This document shows positions 11,701 through 24,500 of a DNA stretch of 64,000 nucleotides, one piece after another (within the stretch, counting starts at the first letter, position 1; every line of letters begins with the position of its first letter). Source of the DNA: Turritopsis dohrnii (taxonomy: Eukaryota > Cnidaria > Hydrozoa > Anthoathecata > Oceaniidae). Where the stretch lies: positions 1,054,001 through 1,118,000 of the forward strand of contig BQMF02000060.1 in the NCBI GenBank assembly GCA_027922465.2, given 5' to 3'. The translations under genes and the position numbers were made by a program. Under the pieces are notes generated by a model. That model worked only from the letters and a program-made list of their open reading frames with translations, did not search any database and was not told the origin of the DNA.

Positions 11701-14700
11701 TTGTTCCTCTTTCATTATAGGGCTGGGGTGTGCGAAATATAACTTTTGTAGATAATTCAAAAGTTTCCTATTCCAACCCTGTGCGACAGACGTTATTTCA
11801 ATTTGAAGATTGCATTAATGGTGGCAAACAGAAGGCTCAAGCAGCCGCAGAAGCTTTGAAGAGAATTTTCCCAGGCGTGGTAAAAAAAATGTCATGATGT
11901 TATTTATTAATCTTTTCAATTAAGAAAGAAAACTTTAATGTGAAAACTTGGTGAATTTAGAACTCAACTGGTTATGAATTAAGCATTCCAATGCCAGGAC
12001 ACTCAATCTCACCGAAAGGTTTGTTATCTTTTTCTTAACTTCTCTTACCTTTCTTAATCTTATTAAACGAAGACTGAGGTAAACCCTTCGATTTCATTAA
12101 ACGTACTAAACTCTCATAAAGATCGTTCGATAACTGAGTCCACATTCTCCACAGTAGACCTCAATAGGGCCATTTTGATTTTTTTAACTTGATTTGGTGA
12201 TCATGTATAAATATTGAAATAAATAAATGAAATAAGTATAAATCTCGTTGGTTCGCCATATTTTGATATTTGTCAACTGTTCGTTTTTTATTGATCTTAC
12301 TGCTGACGTTTAGCACACTGCAACCGCCAGTTCTACCAACAGATAATTATCCTTAATAAAAGCTCTTTGTTTGAACAATGGCTCATTCTATTGTTTTATT
12401 GTTTTTTTTGTGTAGATGAGGAACGAATACAGAAAGACATACGTTTATTGGAGAAACTTATAGGGGATCACGACGCAGTGTTTTTGTTGATGGATACACG
12501 TGAAAGTCGATGGCTGCCTGCCGTTATAGCTGCTTCAAAGGGAAAGGTAAAATCATAGTTATTAAAAATGACAATATAGGTCTCGTGCTCAACAACACAT
12601 GCAGATGGGAGCAGTTTTAGTATTGCTTGTGTTTGATGCCCAATGTGCAAATGTTTCCATAAAGGTACTCATTTTTTGTATTTAAAGATTTTAATAAATG
12701 CTGCTCTTGGCTTTGATACTTTTATGATCATGAGGCACGGCTATCGTAAAAACGTCAACACCAACAGTAACGACAAAGAAGAATTGACGTCAAAATCTAA
12801 TAGAATATCGGGTGAACGACTTGGCTGCTATTTTTGTAATGACGTGGTGGCACCAGGCAATGTATGTGATTTATATACCTGTTTTGTTGTTTGTTATACT
12901 TATTTGCAATGACTAAATCGTTTCTGTTTTGTTGAACGAAATGGCCCAAGGGGTTTAGTTTAGTTCATGTCCGCCGATTGTATCGATTTGTCTGGACATA
13001 TGTTACTTAACAAAACTGGTGATACATCCCTTAGCAGAGCTGATCGTTATGTCCTTAAATAAAGCAAATCTTTTGAAATTATGATCTTGTAGTTATCTAC
13101 TTCTTTATTTTTTTAGTCAACACAAGATCGTACTCTCGATCAGCAATGCACTGTGTCTCGTCCAGGTGTTTCCATGATGGCAAGTGCTTTGGCAGTTGAA
13201 TTGCTCGTCACCATATTGCAGCACCCTCTTGGGTAAGTGGAATCGTTTATAGTGGCGGCGCCACTTCACAGTGCTATCCTGATCGACTAAATGAATAATT
13301 GTGTTATGGTCATTATGGCTTAAGATTAAATAACACCTAATACTTTAACACGTTTTTCATATACTGTGAAGCCTCTGTTTTTTCCTAGTGGGCAAATATT
13401 TCGAAAAATCACTGCGAAGAAGTGCGTTTATATAGAAATATACACACTAATTCAATAAAAATGCTCTTCATCGCAGTGGCCTATTGACGAGTTTACCCAC
13501 TGAGATATGGATATTATCCATTTTGTTTTGCTTCCTTGAAGACCTCTGGCACCCGCCGATACAAGTGCGAATGAAAATCACTTACAAACAGAGTTCGATA
13601 CACCCATCGGCATCGTTCCACATCAGGTATTTTCCACTATGTTTTACATTGCTTTTTCCTTATTTTTGTTAAGTAGCATTATATACTTAAAAAAGATAAT
13701 GAACTATTATATATAGAGCTGGGGGTTGCACTATGCTGATGTCAGTAGGAATAGAACAATTGAGAAATGGTCTGTTTATTATTGACAAAACGCTCAAACA
13801 AAGTAAAAAAAAAAATGATTGGCTCTCTCGTGGAGATTACCTCACAAGAAAACTGCTGACAGACACGTTTTTCTCAACCTTATGATAGTCCCTTATCTTT
13901 AACTGACATTGTTATCGGAGCCTTGCGAGGAATAGTTTGTTGACATCACGTGATAATTTATTATTTTTGTCATAAAACAAACATCCTTAGTTGCTGTGTT
14001 ACTTCTAAAATGTTGGTTTCACCATCATCACAACATAATGAAGTGTGGGCATGCATATTTCTGTGATTCCGTGTCTTCTGTGGCTTTTCGTTATTTTGTT
14101 TACTTTAAACCCTCTTGTTTTTCAGTTATGTTTGTTTAATAGTTATTCATTCTTGACCACGTGACTTTTTTTGAAGTCTTTCATTTTGATCGTCGTATTT
14201 ACCTGTTAGTACCTCATTAATCTTCTTTATTACAACAACGTCAGATGTTTTGAAGAAAAATCACTTGCGTAGACGTGTTTATTGCTGATTTTTTTTTTTC
14301 AGATCAGATGCTTTCTGTCACGCTTTCATACCGTACTCCCAGCAACATGTGCTTTTGATAAATGCACTGGATGTTCGCCTCAGGTATTCTATATAGTCTG
14401 GTTAAAGTTGGTTTGATATTATTATTTGGTTTATTATTATAGTTATCTTCTTGACTGAAGTTAATTATGCGTGGTCAAAGACTGTATATTATGGTTATAT
14501 TTGCTTGCTCAAGTTGTTGGTCGTTGCTTTATTTTTGGAAATGTGAATTCTATTGTGTCGTAGAAGAGACTCCTGTTACACCAAGCTATTTTTTATTTGA
14601 AAATCCATGTTGTTTGTATGTCACTTTGCGGTCATGTTATGTTTAAGCTTCCCAAACGGACCTTCGCTTCTATAGGAGGCCATGTCACTGTCTCAATCCC

Positions 14701-15446
14701 TGATCTCTCCCGGTAAAACGTTTTATGAAAGTGTATGAGTGAATAAGGCAATCTTTATGCTCGTTTACACGAAAAGCTGTTTAAGGCGACTGAAAATGTG
14801 ATATTAGCTACCGCGTATAAGTATTTTGTTATCATTATTTTTCATCTACTGTACCACTGATCTTCAACACTAAGGGATTTCCTTCCTTCTTTCCCTTTCA
14901 CTTTCGGCTTTGTGATTTCTTTTAGGTGATTAGAGCTTACGAAAACGAGGGTTTTGATTTTCTAAGGGAAGTCTTCAACGTTCCGAAGTACTTAGAAGAC
15001 ATGACTGGATTAACGGCCTTACATAATTCGATTGTAGATGCGGAGGTATAGTTAATTCTTTAAATACGGTTCGATTTCTGCAGCTGAATAGCTAAATGTT
15101 GATCGTTATACAAATTATGAGCCAAAGTCACTCCTATTATTTGTTTTTAACTGTGTTTACAAAAAATATTTCAAAAATGATAAAATAATACATTCGAAAT
15201 AAATTCGAGATACACTTACTCTCATGTCCGTGTCACAGGTATCTGTAATTCTCGATTAACAGAGTAAACCTACGACCTTATTATAAGAAATTTTTTTCGC
15301 TTTTTCTCGCGGTAAGAAATAGTGCTTTTTTTTTTTTACAATCACTTCAGGTTGAACAACTGAGTGACAGCGACGATGATGACATTGATGACTCGATTAC
15401 TCCTGTCTCCACAACTGCAACACTTACTGCGAAATCTGACGATTGA
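8736..15446 (+). CDS. ATG7: ATG7, E1-like activating enzyme of autophagy (18 exons, 5' end not found)
   Basis: ATG7 activates ATG12 and ATG8/LC3 with ATP and passes them to ATG10 and ATG3. Exons, all joined in phase by GT-AG: 8736-8793, 9134-9251, 9679-9756, 9932-10045, 10646-10697, 10781-10872, 10983-11071, 11132-11292, 11383-11618, 11721-11879, 11961-12018, 12416-12546, 12688-12861, 13117-13232, 13542-13626, 14303-14383, 14926-15045, 15351-15446. Seen: N-terminal-domain motifs [11 protein letters not shown] and YPGWPLRN; the nucleotide loop [43 protein letters not shown]; and the catalytic-cysteine motif [10 protein letters not shown]. About 672 residues are recovered; human ATG7 has about 700. 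The first recognised exon begins in phase 1, so the N-terminal 40-60 codons lie on exons I could not recognise upstream. The C-terminus is acidic and longer than in vertebrates. AATAAA signals lie at 15808 and 15980. Confidence 0.96.
10227..10549. mobile_element. MITE in an ATG7 intron, TCA target duplication
   Basis: This 323 bp element has imperfect terminal inverted repeats (GGGGTCGGTTACAAGTAGG on the left, CGTGTAACCTACCCC on the right) and is flanked by TCA at 10224-10226 and 10550-10552. A 3 bp TNA duplication is typical of PIF/Harbinger-type elements. It lies inside the intron between the exons ending at 10045 and starting at 10646. It encodes no transposase. The interior is rich in CCCGGGG-like palindromic words. 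Related ends occur near 57815-57832 and 62267-62290. Confidence 0.8.
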
Positions 15447-16276
15447 GGCACGTTGTAACACTCTTGTTCATTCTTTGTTGATAGATTTGGGAACTAAGTG
15501 ATATGGAGGACGAATTTTCATGAACAGCTTACACGGATCAATGAGATGGAAATGTTCTCGCCAAGATTTTTACGTGGTCAATTTGACGGCAGACGAAGTG
15601 AACATCGCTCTTACTAAATGAATTATTTAAATTGTTACCTGATCGTATTTGAAGTGTTTGAATTAGTTTGTATTGCAATAATCTGAACGTTTTATCCTGT
15701 TGCCTCGCATTAACACTACTGTTAGCATCTCTCTTGCAACGAAATCTGAACTACTATTTAACTTTTGCACCTGGAAAACTATTTTCCATTTTCAGGCGGC
15801 AATGATGAATAAAGATTTCTTGTTACTTCTCGAAGTATTCTTGACGTGGTTGAACATAAAAGCATTTTCTGTTGCTGGTTTTTATACATAGTTATCTATA
15901 CGAATATGCCCACACCCTTCAGTTAATTATACAATTTATTTGAGCTAATAATTGTGCAAAAAAGTATTTTTTCAAAGAAAATAAATATTTCTTGAATTGC
16001 ATCTTGGGAATGATTAAACAATTTTATTATGAATTTTTTAACGTTTTGTTCTAGTCATCTCCGCCCTTTCCACTCTTTACTTTCACTAACATTTTTGCTT
16101 TACTTTATTCCATATTTTATATTACTGTATTGCCTATCTTCTGTTCTGCTTACATGGAATTAATTACGCCCCACTCTTACTGCATCTTATTTTAGGTAGT
16201 ACGAATTACGCCCTTGCGCCCGTATTTGATAAGTTGATGAAAGTGGTCTTTTATATTTTTCAGAACTACATAAAAC
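15447..16276. other. ATG7 3' UTR and intergenic spacer
   Basis: This holds the presumed ATG7 3' UTR, with AATAAA at 15808-15813 and 15980-15985, then a spacer with no ORF I would support. A pyrimidine-rich acceptor-like TTTTTCAG ends at 16262, 14 bases before the start codon of the next gene. Confidence 0.6.
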
Positions 16277-16789
16277 ATGGATGAAGGTCGTTTAAATTTT
16301 CCAATGAAAAAGGACCGGAAGCCGAAAGTAATAGTGTTTACAGAGCCAGGTAAGCGGAGACTGGAAAAGAGAGTTCGAATAGGAAAGGAGGATGAATCGG
16401 AAAAATCCGATGAAGAACTCGAGTTCACGGACGTCGCTCGTGAAGTGAAGAAGTTTGGTGTAACAGGTTTTAGTCGTAAAGAACAGCGAAAAAGTCATCA
16501 GAAGTATGCCGAATATTTGGGAGCACATAAGCAAAAACAACAGAAAGTGCCTTATCCCATTCTGATGGAGCGCAAAAGACAGAAAAAAATAAAAGAGGAA
16601 AAACAAAAGGAACTGGAACGAGCCATGGGTGTGTTCAAGAAGAAGAAAAAAGAAGATGACACCAAGTTGACTTTCAAACTAAACTTAGGCCGATGGGTTG
16701 ACAAGTCTGCTGTTAGGAAAAATAGTTTAAAGGATAACAGTATAAGGATCAATAAGAAAGAAGTGTTCAAGTCTAAACTGAAGAGATAA
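16277..16789 (+). CDS. C1orf131-like nucleolar protein (DUF4602), SSU processome component
   Basis: This is a single-exon ORF of 170 residues, highly basic and Lys/Glu-rich. The middle (about residues 50-115) contains VKKFGVTGFSRKEQRK, then YAEYLGAHKQK, then a charged KRQKKIKEEKQKELE helix ending in FKKKKK. This order matches human C1orf131, whose conserved block is FGITG, then an ALxLGAKPPKK segment, then a charged helix and FKKKKRK. The C-terminal GRW...SIRINKKEV also resembles that family's end. C1orf131 is a structural factor of the small-subunit processome in the nucleolus. The N-terminus is shorter than in vertebrates. The chosen ATG (ACATGG context) lies 14 bases after an acceptor-like TTTTTCAG, so a 5' UTR intron or spliced leader is possible. 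Confidence 0.82.
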   Translation: MDEGRLNFPMKKDRKPKVIVFTEPGKRRLEKRVRIGKEDESEKSDEELEFTDVAREVKKFGVTGFSRKEQRKSHQKYAEYLGAHKQKQQKVPYPILMERKRQKKIKEEKQKELERAMGVFKKKKKEDDTKLTFKLNLGRWVDKSAVRKNSLKDNSIRINKKEVFKSKLKR

Positions 16790-16862
16790 TATCCATCTTG
16801 AAGATAAAGTATCCATCTTGAAGATAAAGTATCCATCTTGAAGATATAGTATCCATCTATAC
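16788..16862. repeat. 20 bp tandem repeat at the end of the C1orf131-like gene
   Basis: About 3.5 copies of a 20 bp unit (TATCCATCTTGAAGATAAAG) begin at the stop codon of the preceding gene and run into its 3' UTR. The unit contains the palindrome-like ATCTTGAAGAT, so a transcript could fold locally. Confidence 0.9.
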
Positions 16863-18524
16863 ATTGGTTCGTCTTCTTCAAAATATTTTTTTACTCGAAT
16901 CAGAAATAACACAACCAACTAACATTTTTGTCTTTTCTCTTTCAACTAGAAATTTACAATACCATGGTATGGAATTTCTTGTTGTATAATATTACTAACC
17001 AACCTTGTCCCAGACTGTTTCCGTAGCTCTTACTTCGGTCAATTCTCAGGAAGAAAATATTGCATCGATTTATTTTAATTACAATTCCACGAGGCAAACT
17101 GTTATGCTACAACGTGAGTTATTTTGTCGCTCCTTTTTCTGCGCATGCTCAGGATATACAATTATACAAATGATACTTTCGTTTTGAAAGCGTTCAAAGG
17201 AACGACGAAAAAATTCACGTCGAGCAAAATAAACCTTCACATGGAAGTTATCCTTAAGATATTTTGTTTTTTGTAATATGCATGTTTCAGGAAAACCTAC
17301 TGTGTGGCTATCTTAAAAAAGGTCTGAGTACTAAGTGTCATGCTAATATTCTATTCACAAGTGTGTCTATCATGATTTTCCTTTGAACAAACGAGGCATT
17401 AAGAGACATTTTAACATAGACAGAAATAACAAAGTTTAGACCGTAAACAAAAAGGAATAAAAGGAACATATGTCCTACTTTTTTTACTGAAAGCGAGGGT
17501 AAGTGTGTTGAACATAGCCTCGATTTCAGCCTAGTGCTGCTTATGTAAAAAAAGCGTGTTACAAAAATAGACTGGTCTTGCCAATTACATAATAGAAGAT
17601 GGCTTTTGTTTCATACATTAGTATACGTATCAGAAAAAACTTTGTCAGAAAAGATTGTCGTCACTTGAAATATTTAGCGCATTTGACCAACGATTTACCG
17701 ACAAAATGTTCGTCGACTTTTGTTGAACGAATTTTTGTCCGATAAGATACAATAATAAACGTTAAGATCCAATACCCTTAGTCGCAACTCTATATAAAAC
17801 CTGTGAAATATGCTCGGCAACAACCTCGAACCCAGGGTTTCTTGCCTTTTCGATATACGGATGGCTAGGTTGGTTCGCCAAGATGTCCTGGGAACGTGGA
17901 GGCCTGTGGTGGACGACAAAATCCACTATAGTGTTAAATATTTCCGAGCAAAATAACATTTTTCTCAATACTCAACAGAAAATGCTGTAATTCATTTTCC
18001 GCATTTTTTAGAAAAAATTCAAAAATTACGAATCTAAAAAGTTTTTAACATGAAATCTGCCCTTTTTTATTTCAACGATTCTGATTTATAGCCAATTAGC
18101 CAATGAAAACTTCTTATGAAATCTCTTTTTGTCTTTACTCCGTTTTTGTTGTTTACTTTTAATGTTCGAATAGCCGTTGGTAAAACTAGTGTATTTTGGC
18201 CACTAATCCTCTCGGAACCATCAAATCTAATTTTACATCATTCCTTTGATATTGTTAGATCATTGTAGATGTCCAGTGGGTGGAGATCTTATAAAAGTGC
18301 TTGAAACAACGAGATAGAACTTGTTTATTATCTCGATCACCCAAATAAATTTTAGAAGGCTTGCACCATGTACTTTACTGATCCGAGACCTAGAACCATA
18401 ACTCAGCTCAAGTGTAATCAAATGTATCTCACTCAGGAACTCTGTTTAATGTTGGTTTTTTTTTAAATTCACAGGTGATAATATATAAACAAACATTTAT
18501 AAATGGAAAAGAAGCAAAAGAGAT
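16863..18524. other. Intergenic region and probable 5' leader of the Fat-type cadherin
   Basis: No ORF here looks coding. Close to the cadherin start there is an acceptor-like run of T followed by TTCACAG ending at 18476, then a 48-base leader. The leader contains an upstream ATG at 18503 that is out of frame with the cadherin start and overlaps it, so it could reduce initiation. Confidence 0.5.
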
Positions 18525-21500
18525 ATGTTAAATCTAGTTTGCATTTTGCTTGTCTGCATACTATCTAGCAAATGCGCCAAGGCACGGCCCCTTCGCTACC
18601 AGTTTGACATCGTGGAAGAAAGAGCACCTGAATACATTGGACAAATCCAATCGTCAACGAACGCGCGCATAATATTTGCCAACGACACACTTAGATCGTT
18701 ATTAAAAATCGATAAACTTAATGGCTTCATTTACACCACGAAAAAGATCGATCGTGACGAACTTCAAATCGATGCCATTCATTTCGTGTTACTGGCTACA
18801 CAGACACATCCCGTTGTTGAAGTTGATATACGTCTAGTAGATATTAACGACAATTCTCCGACGTTTCCGACGCTAGTTCAATCACTCACTATCTCCGAGG
18901 CGACAAAAGTCGGTTCAAGATTTCGTCTGACATCCGCTATAGATATCGATATTTATATGAATGCTTACATCAAGTATGAACTTGTGAATTCCATCACGAG
19001 TTTTAGTATTAACATTCAAGATGGCTCAGGCGACGTTTACTTAATAGTTGATGAAGCATTAGACAGGGAGAAAGTATCTAATTATATTCTTAATCTAACT
19101 GCTTACGATAGTGGGAAACCACTGCGTTCTGGTAGCTGTTTGCTCAACATCACAATTGCCGATGTGAACGACAATCGACCGACATTTTCACGAAAGAAAC
19201 TGTTATTGTTCACGTCGGAAAATACCACAGTCGGAACCAGAATCCACACATTCAACGCGACAGACCCTGACGAACTATCAAACTCTGAAATCCAATACTC
19301 TATTCACCAACCCAGTCCCAGCCTTCCCTTCACCATCGATCAAGAGGGTTCTTTGATATTAACACATCTCCTCGACTACGAAAATATCACCACACTGGAT
19401 TTTGTTGTCATAGCAACAGATAAGGGCCTAGTTCCACTAGACGCACAGCTCGAAGTCAGCTTAAATGTTATGGACGTGAATGATAATCCACCAATCATAA
19501 ACGTGAGATCAGGGAATGATCAGTCAATCGTAGAAGGAGTTTTTTTGCAGGCTGTGATCACACTTCATGATGCTGATAGTGAAAACGTGAATGGGAATTT
19601 ATCACTGCATTTATTGAATCACCATGAAATCTTTTTTATCACATTGGTTGAGAAATCCACTTTCAAAGCATCAACACGGTTGTCTGTGGATAAAGATGTT
19701 CACGAAGCTCGAATATATGTGTTGAAATCAAGGCAGATTCTGGACAGGGAAATGAAAGATTCATATCGAATACAGTTAAGTGGGACGGATAGCTTTTGGA
19801 ACACTTCAGCAGAAATACTGGTTCGTGTAACAGACACGAATGATAACGCTCCTGTTTTCGAAAATGTACGAACTTCAGTAACCAAACCGATTTTAACCCC
19901 GATCGGAACATTTATCGCTTTCATAAAAGCAATAGATTTAGACTACAAAGAGAATGGCTTCGTGCAATATTTACTGGAAAACACGTCTTGCAGTTCATTA
20001 TTTACTTTGTCGAGATTAACTGGAGTCCTGGAGACGAAATCTTTTCTTCATCATTGCAGAGTTGATATAGTAAAACTGATAATTGTCGCTAGTGATTCTG
20101 GAACTCCTCCTCAGAGATCTTTTCTAAATATGACTGTCACTTTGACTGGCCGAGAGAAACGATGTAAGCCAGTTTTCAGAAAGTATCGGGAAAAGATCGA
20201 AATAAATAACGATGTTGACATTCATGCAGGGCTGGCCAACTATAAAGCAGTTTGCGAAGACGGCTCTCCTGCTCGTTATTTTTACTACTTCGAATGTGTT
20301 TGGAAGAATTACCTTCAAATTGACACACACTCAGGGGAGCTATATCTGCGAAGGAGAGTAGATTTCAATTCAACATTTTTCGGGAATGTCGTTGCCGTGA
20401 ATGAAGACAATCTTTCACTGTTGTCAGTCATAACTGTAAACTTCACTTTCATTACCTTCAAAGAACTTCCGAAGATTTTCTCTTCCGATGTTTTGATCCT
20501 TCGAGTTAATTCCAAAATCGATTCGAGACCAATTGCAACTCTGGTTGATATGGAATCGAGGCAAGTACTTGGAAAAGAGATCAAATTTATCATCACAACG
20601 ACGACGTATGATGACGGTACATTCATGTTGAACGAAACGACGTCGGAATTATTTATGCGTCGTCCGTCACTGAAGAGAAACTGTACCATGTTAACCGTGT
20701 CAGCAATCCGTCAACAAGAATCAAACTCATCTATTGACATTTTTGTCTCGACATTCATCAGACAGAATCAAGAGACCAGTTTTGAAAGGATGCACTATAG
20801 CTTTCGTATTTTCGAAAATACTCCAAAAGATAGCATCTTTGGGTGTGTAAAGTTGATGAACTATCTGGACACTCAGAAGAAAACGTTGAACCATTGCAGG
20901 GTTTATATAGAATCTGGAAACGAAGATGGGTTATTTTTCGTTCGCCATACTGGAATCCTTGTTCTAAAAGAAACAGCTAGACAAAGCCATGTTCGTGTCC
21001 ATACCCTTAAAGTAATTGCAATGTGTGACTGCATGCTTACCTCGACCAAAGTTGACATCAACATAGTAGACATAAACAATCACATCCCGGTTTTGATTTC
21101 CCCTAATTTCTTAGAATTGAGCGCTGCAACCAAAATCATGACTGTAATATATCAAGCAGAAAGTGAAGACATGGACGTAGGTGGAAATAGGACAACCACG
21201 TATGCCTTGGCAGAAGATTGTCACCACCAGTTTTCTATGAACACTGAAACAGGACAAATAACTCTTTTAAAAACCTTATCAAGAATCTACTACAAAATCA
21301 ACATCATTGTAAATGACGATGGACATCCACGTCTAAATTTCATTACAAACATTTTGGTTCGTGTCAAGCATTCGCAAGATATTTACCCAAGATTCAATGT
21401 TCCTGAACCAATCGTATTCCTGAGAGCTAACATCACGCCATACGAGCCGATTTACACGGTACATATTCATCCAGACGATTGTCAGTATGAAGGTGTTCGA

Positions 21501-24500
21501 TTCAATACAACTAGCAGTCAGTTTGGAATTTACCCCAGTGGAGAAATCTACCTCAAACGTCGTAGTAGTGGTTCCTATTATGTGGAGGTACCTATCACAG
21601 CACGCTGCAAAGATCATCAATTGGCTACAGTATCTCAGACAGTGCACGTTATGATGGAAACACAAGAATTGCCTGTACTCTTCGCCAAAAGAAGTTTCCT
21701 CGTAAATATTACTGAAAATGTGGCTATCAATACAACTGTACTAAACTTATCAATGAACAAAACACTACAACACAATGTAACATTGAGGCTAAACAGCCAG
21801 TACTTTAATTTACACGGTTCTGAATTAAAAGTTGCCGTCAATATTGATCGTGAAGAAGTCCGACAACGATATGGTGCCGACAAAATCATCCTGCTCGTGT
21901 ACGGAAATCATACGGAGTATGGTCGCGACAGCTGTTTTGTTGTAGTCCACATAGAAGATGAAAATGACAATCCGCCGGTATACGAATGGAAGGAAAAAAT
22001 ATACAACCTCAATGTTGGCAGAACTAACGTCGAATATTACGTCACAAGTAACGATAAAGACGTATATCCATATGATGTCAGAAGCTATATGTTTTTGAGT
22101 GGTAACCAAGACAACGTGTTTCATCTGAACAATACCACTGGCCAGCTGTCAGTAACAAAACAAGCTTATTCAAAACTACAATATCTTTTACGAATACTGA
22201 CCTATGACCCAGAAAAAACGGAATTTAACGACACTCTTTCGGTCACCGTACATTTGTCAACTTCATCACTGCAGCCAAAGTTTAATCAATCGGAAATTTC
22301 GATTGACGTAAACGAAACAATATGCTGGGGAGTAATCATGGACGTCAGAGCATTTGTTGTACCTGCCAAATATTCCTTGTTACGTTTTTCCATTGCTAAT
22401 GGCAACCGTAACGAAACGTTCGTTTTGCACCCAAACACTGGAATGTTATACCTGACACGGTCGCTCGACGACGTCTCCGTACAGAGTCGGTATGAGTTAG
22501 ACGTTGCTGTTGTAAACGAACTAGCACCAGACAATGCCGACAATATGAATTTGGTTATAAACGTCGCCAACGCCAATACGCATTCACCGACGTTTACTGA
22601 TTTGAGGCTAACCATATACGTCCATGAAGATGTTGCTGTTGGAAAAGTGATAGGTCGTTGCTTAGCAACTGATTTGGATGACGATGACGTGGTATATTCA
22701 TTGATGATTCAGAGCAAATTCAGAAAGTTCGTATCTGTGGACAAAAAGTCGTGTGACATCATTGTGACGTCAAGACTTGAAAGTGTTACGCAGGACCAAA
22801 TCTCTTTTGTCATTCAAGCAAGCGATGGAGTGCATTTGTCATATCTGAATGCAGTGTTGTTTCCATTACCAGTATCTCCTCCTTTGGTAATTTCACCTGC
22901 CGCTGTTGTTATTCGTCCTGGAGTACAACCTAGCGATGCACAAGAAATATATAAACTCACTGTGGAGAAGAGATTAAACGAAACAGTAACGTTTAGGATA
23001 ACAGGTATAAAATTTCCAATGCTCTTGATTTTCATACTGACAAAGTTTCTTTTACCATTTTAACAGAAACAGTACCATTTGAACACAGTTTAAATTTGTG
23101 AGTTTCTCTCTGTAACAATAATGGCTAGTTTCTGTGTAAAATGATAGATACATTTCTGCATTCCGTCAGGAAAATCACCGGTATCACCGGATTTTATAAC
23201 TTGGTTATCGTCTTTGTCTAGGTGTAAGAACAGAAGAGTTTTTGAAATCGTTGCGTAGTTTTCTGGCATAATTCAGATACATTATTTGAAGCTTTTCCGA
23301 ATCTATTTCCCAATAAACTTGCTTCGGTATTTCTTTTAGGTGGGATTGATTCGTCCCTTTTCAGGTTAAGTGAGGCTGGAAAATTGTACCTGACAAAGGA
23401 GTGGCGTAATTCTATTTGGTTTACCTTTTTGAGTATTGTTGTGGATTCCAGCAATGGAAAATATTCACACATGGCTTTGCTGTTGTTCAAAGAAAACACC
23501 GACCAAATTCATTTTCGAACCACTTATATTACCTCTGTGCGAGAAAACACCAAGAAAGGAGAGTACGTCTCGGAAGTCAAAGCCTTTCGCAGAAGTCAAA
23601 CAAATCCTGCTAACATTAAGTACTATATCACGTCTGTATCAGATCAGAGTTATTTTCGACTCGATCGCACGTCAGGTAAACTATACGTCAACAGAAATAT
23701 TGATCGAGAAGTTGTCGGTGGAAAGATTGTGGTAGGAGTGCATGCTATCGATTTAAGTAGTAGATCAATCTCACAAACCGCATCAACGACAGTGGAGATA
23801 TATATTGTCGATGAAAATGACAACTCTCCATACTTTACTAACAGAACACATGTATTTACAATTGCAGAAGACTCGATTTCCCCCAAAGTTTTGACGACAG
23901 TATTGGCAGTAGATGAAGACGACGGACAGAACGGCATAGTCTCCTACGATATTCTGTCAGGGAATATGAATGGGACTTTTGTTATCGACCGGAAGACAGG
24001 ATCAGTCTTACTCAAAAAGCCTTTAGACTATGAAGCTCAGTCACGATATACATTAAACGTTTCTGCGTGTGACCATGGTATTCCGTCAAAGTGTTCGTAC
24101 ATGGCGATTATCATTCTTGTTCGAGACGTCAATGATAATCGACCGTCTTATCAGCATTCGACATACTTCTTCTCTGTGTCAGAAAATGAACCAATCGAAA
24201 CGCAAATTGCAAAGATAACTGCAACAGATAAAGACGTGGGCGTCAATGGTCAAATTTACTTTGAAATGGAAAGTGGAGATTATGGTCATTTTCGAATAGA
24301 CGCAACAACTGGCGGAATTATACTGCAAAAGACTCTAAAATTCGACGTCAGTCGCTTATTTATGTTGAAGGTTACAGCGTACGACGGTGGAAAACCGACA
24401 TTGTCTTCACTGACTGACGTGTACATTAACATTTTAAAGAAGAAGAATGACTTTGTTCCCACGCCACACAAATCATATTACACCGTCTCTATTTCCGAAA

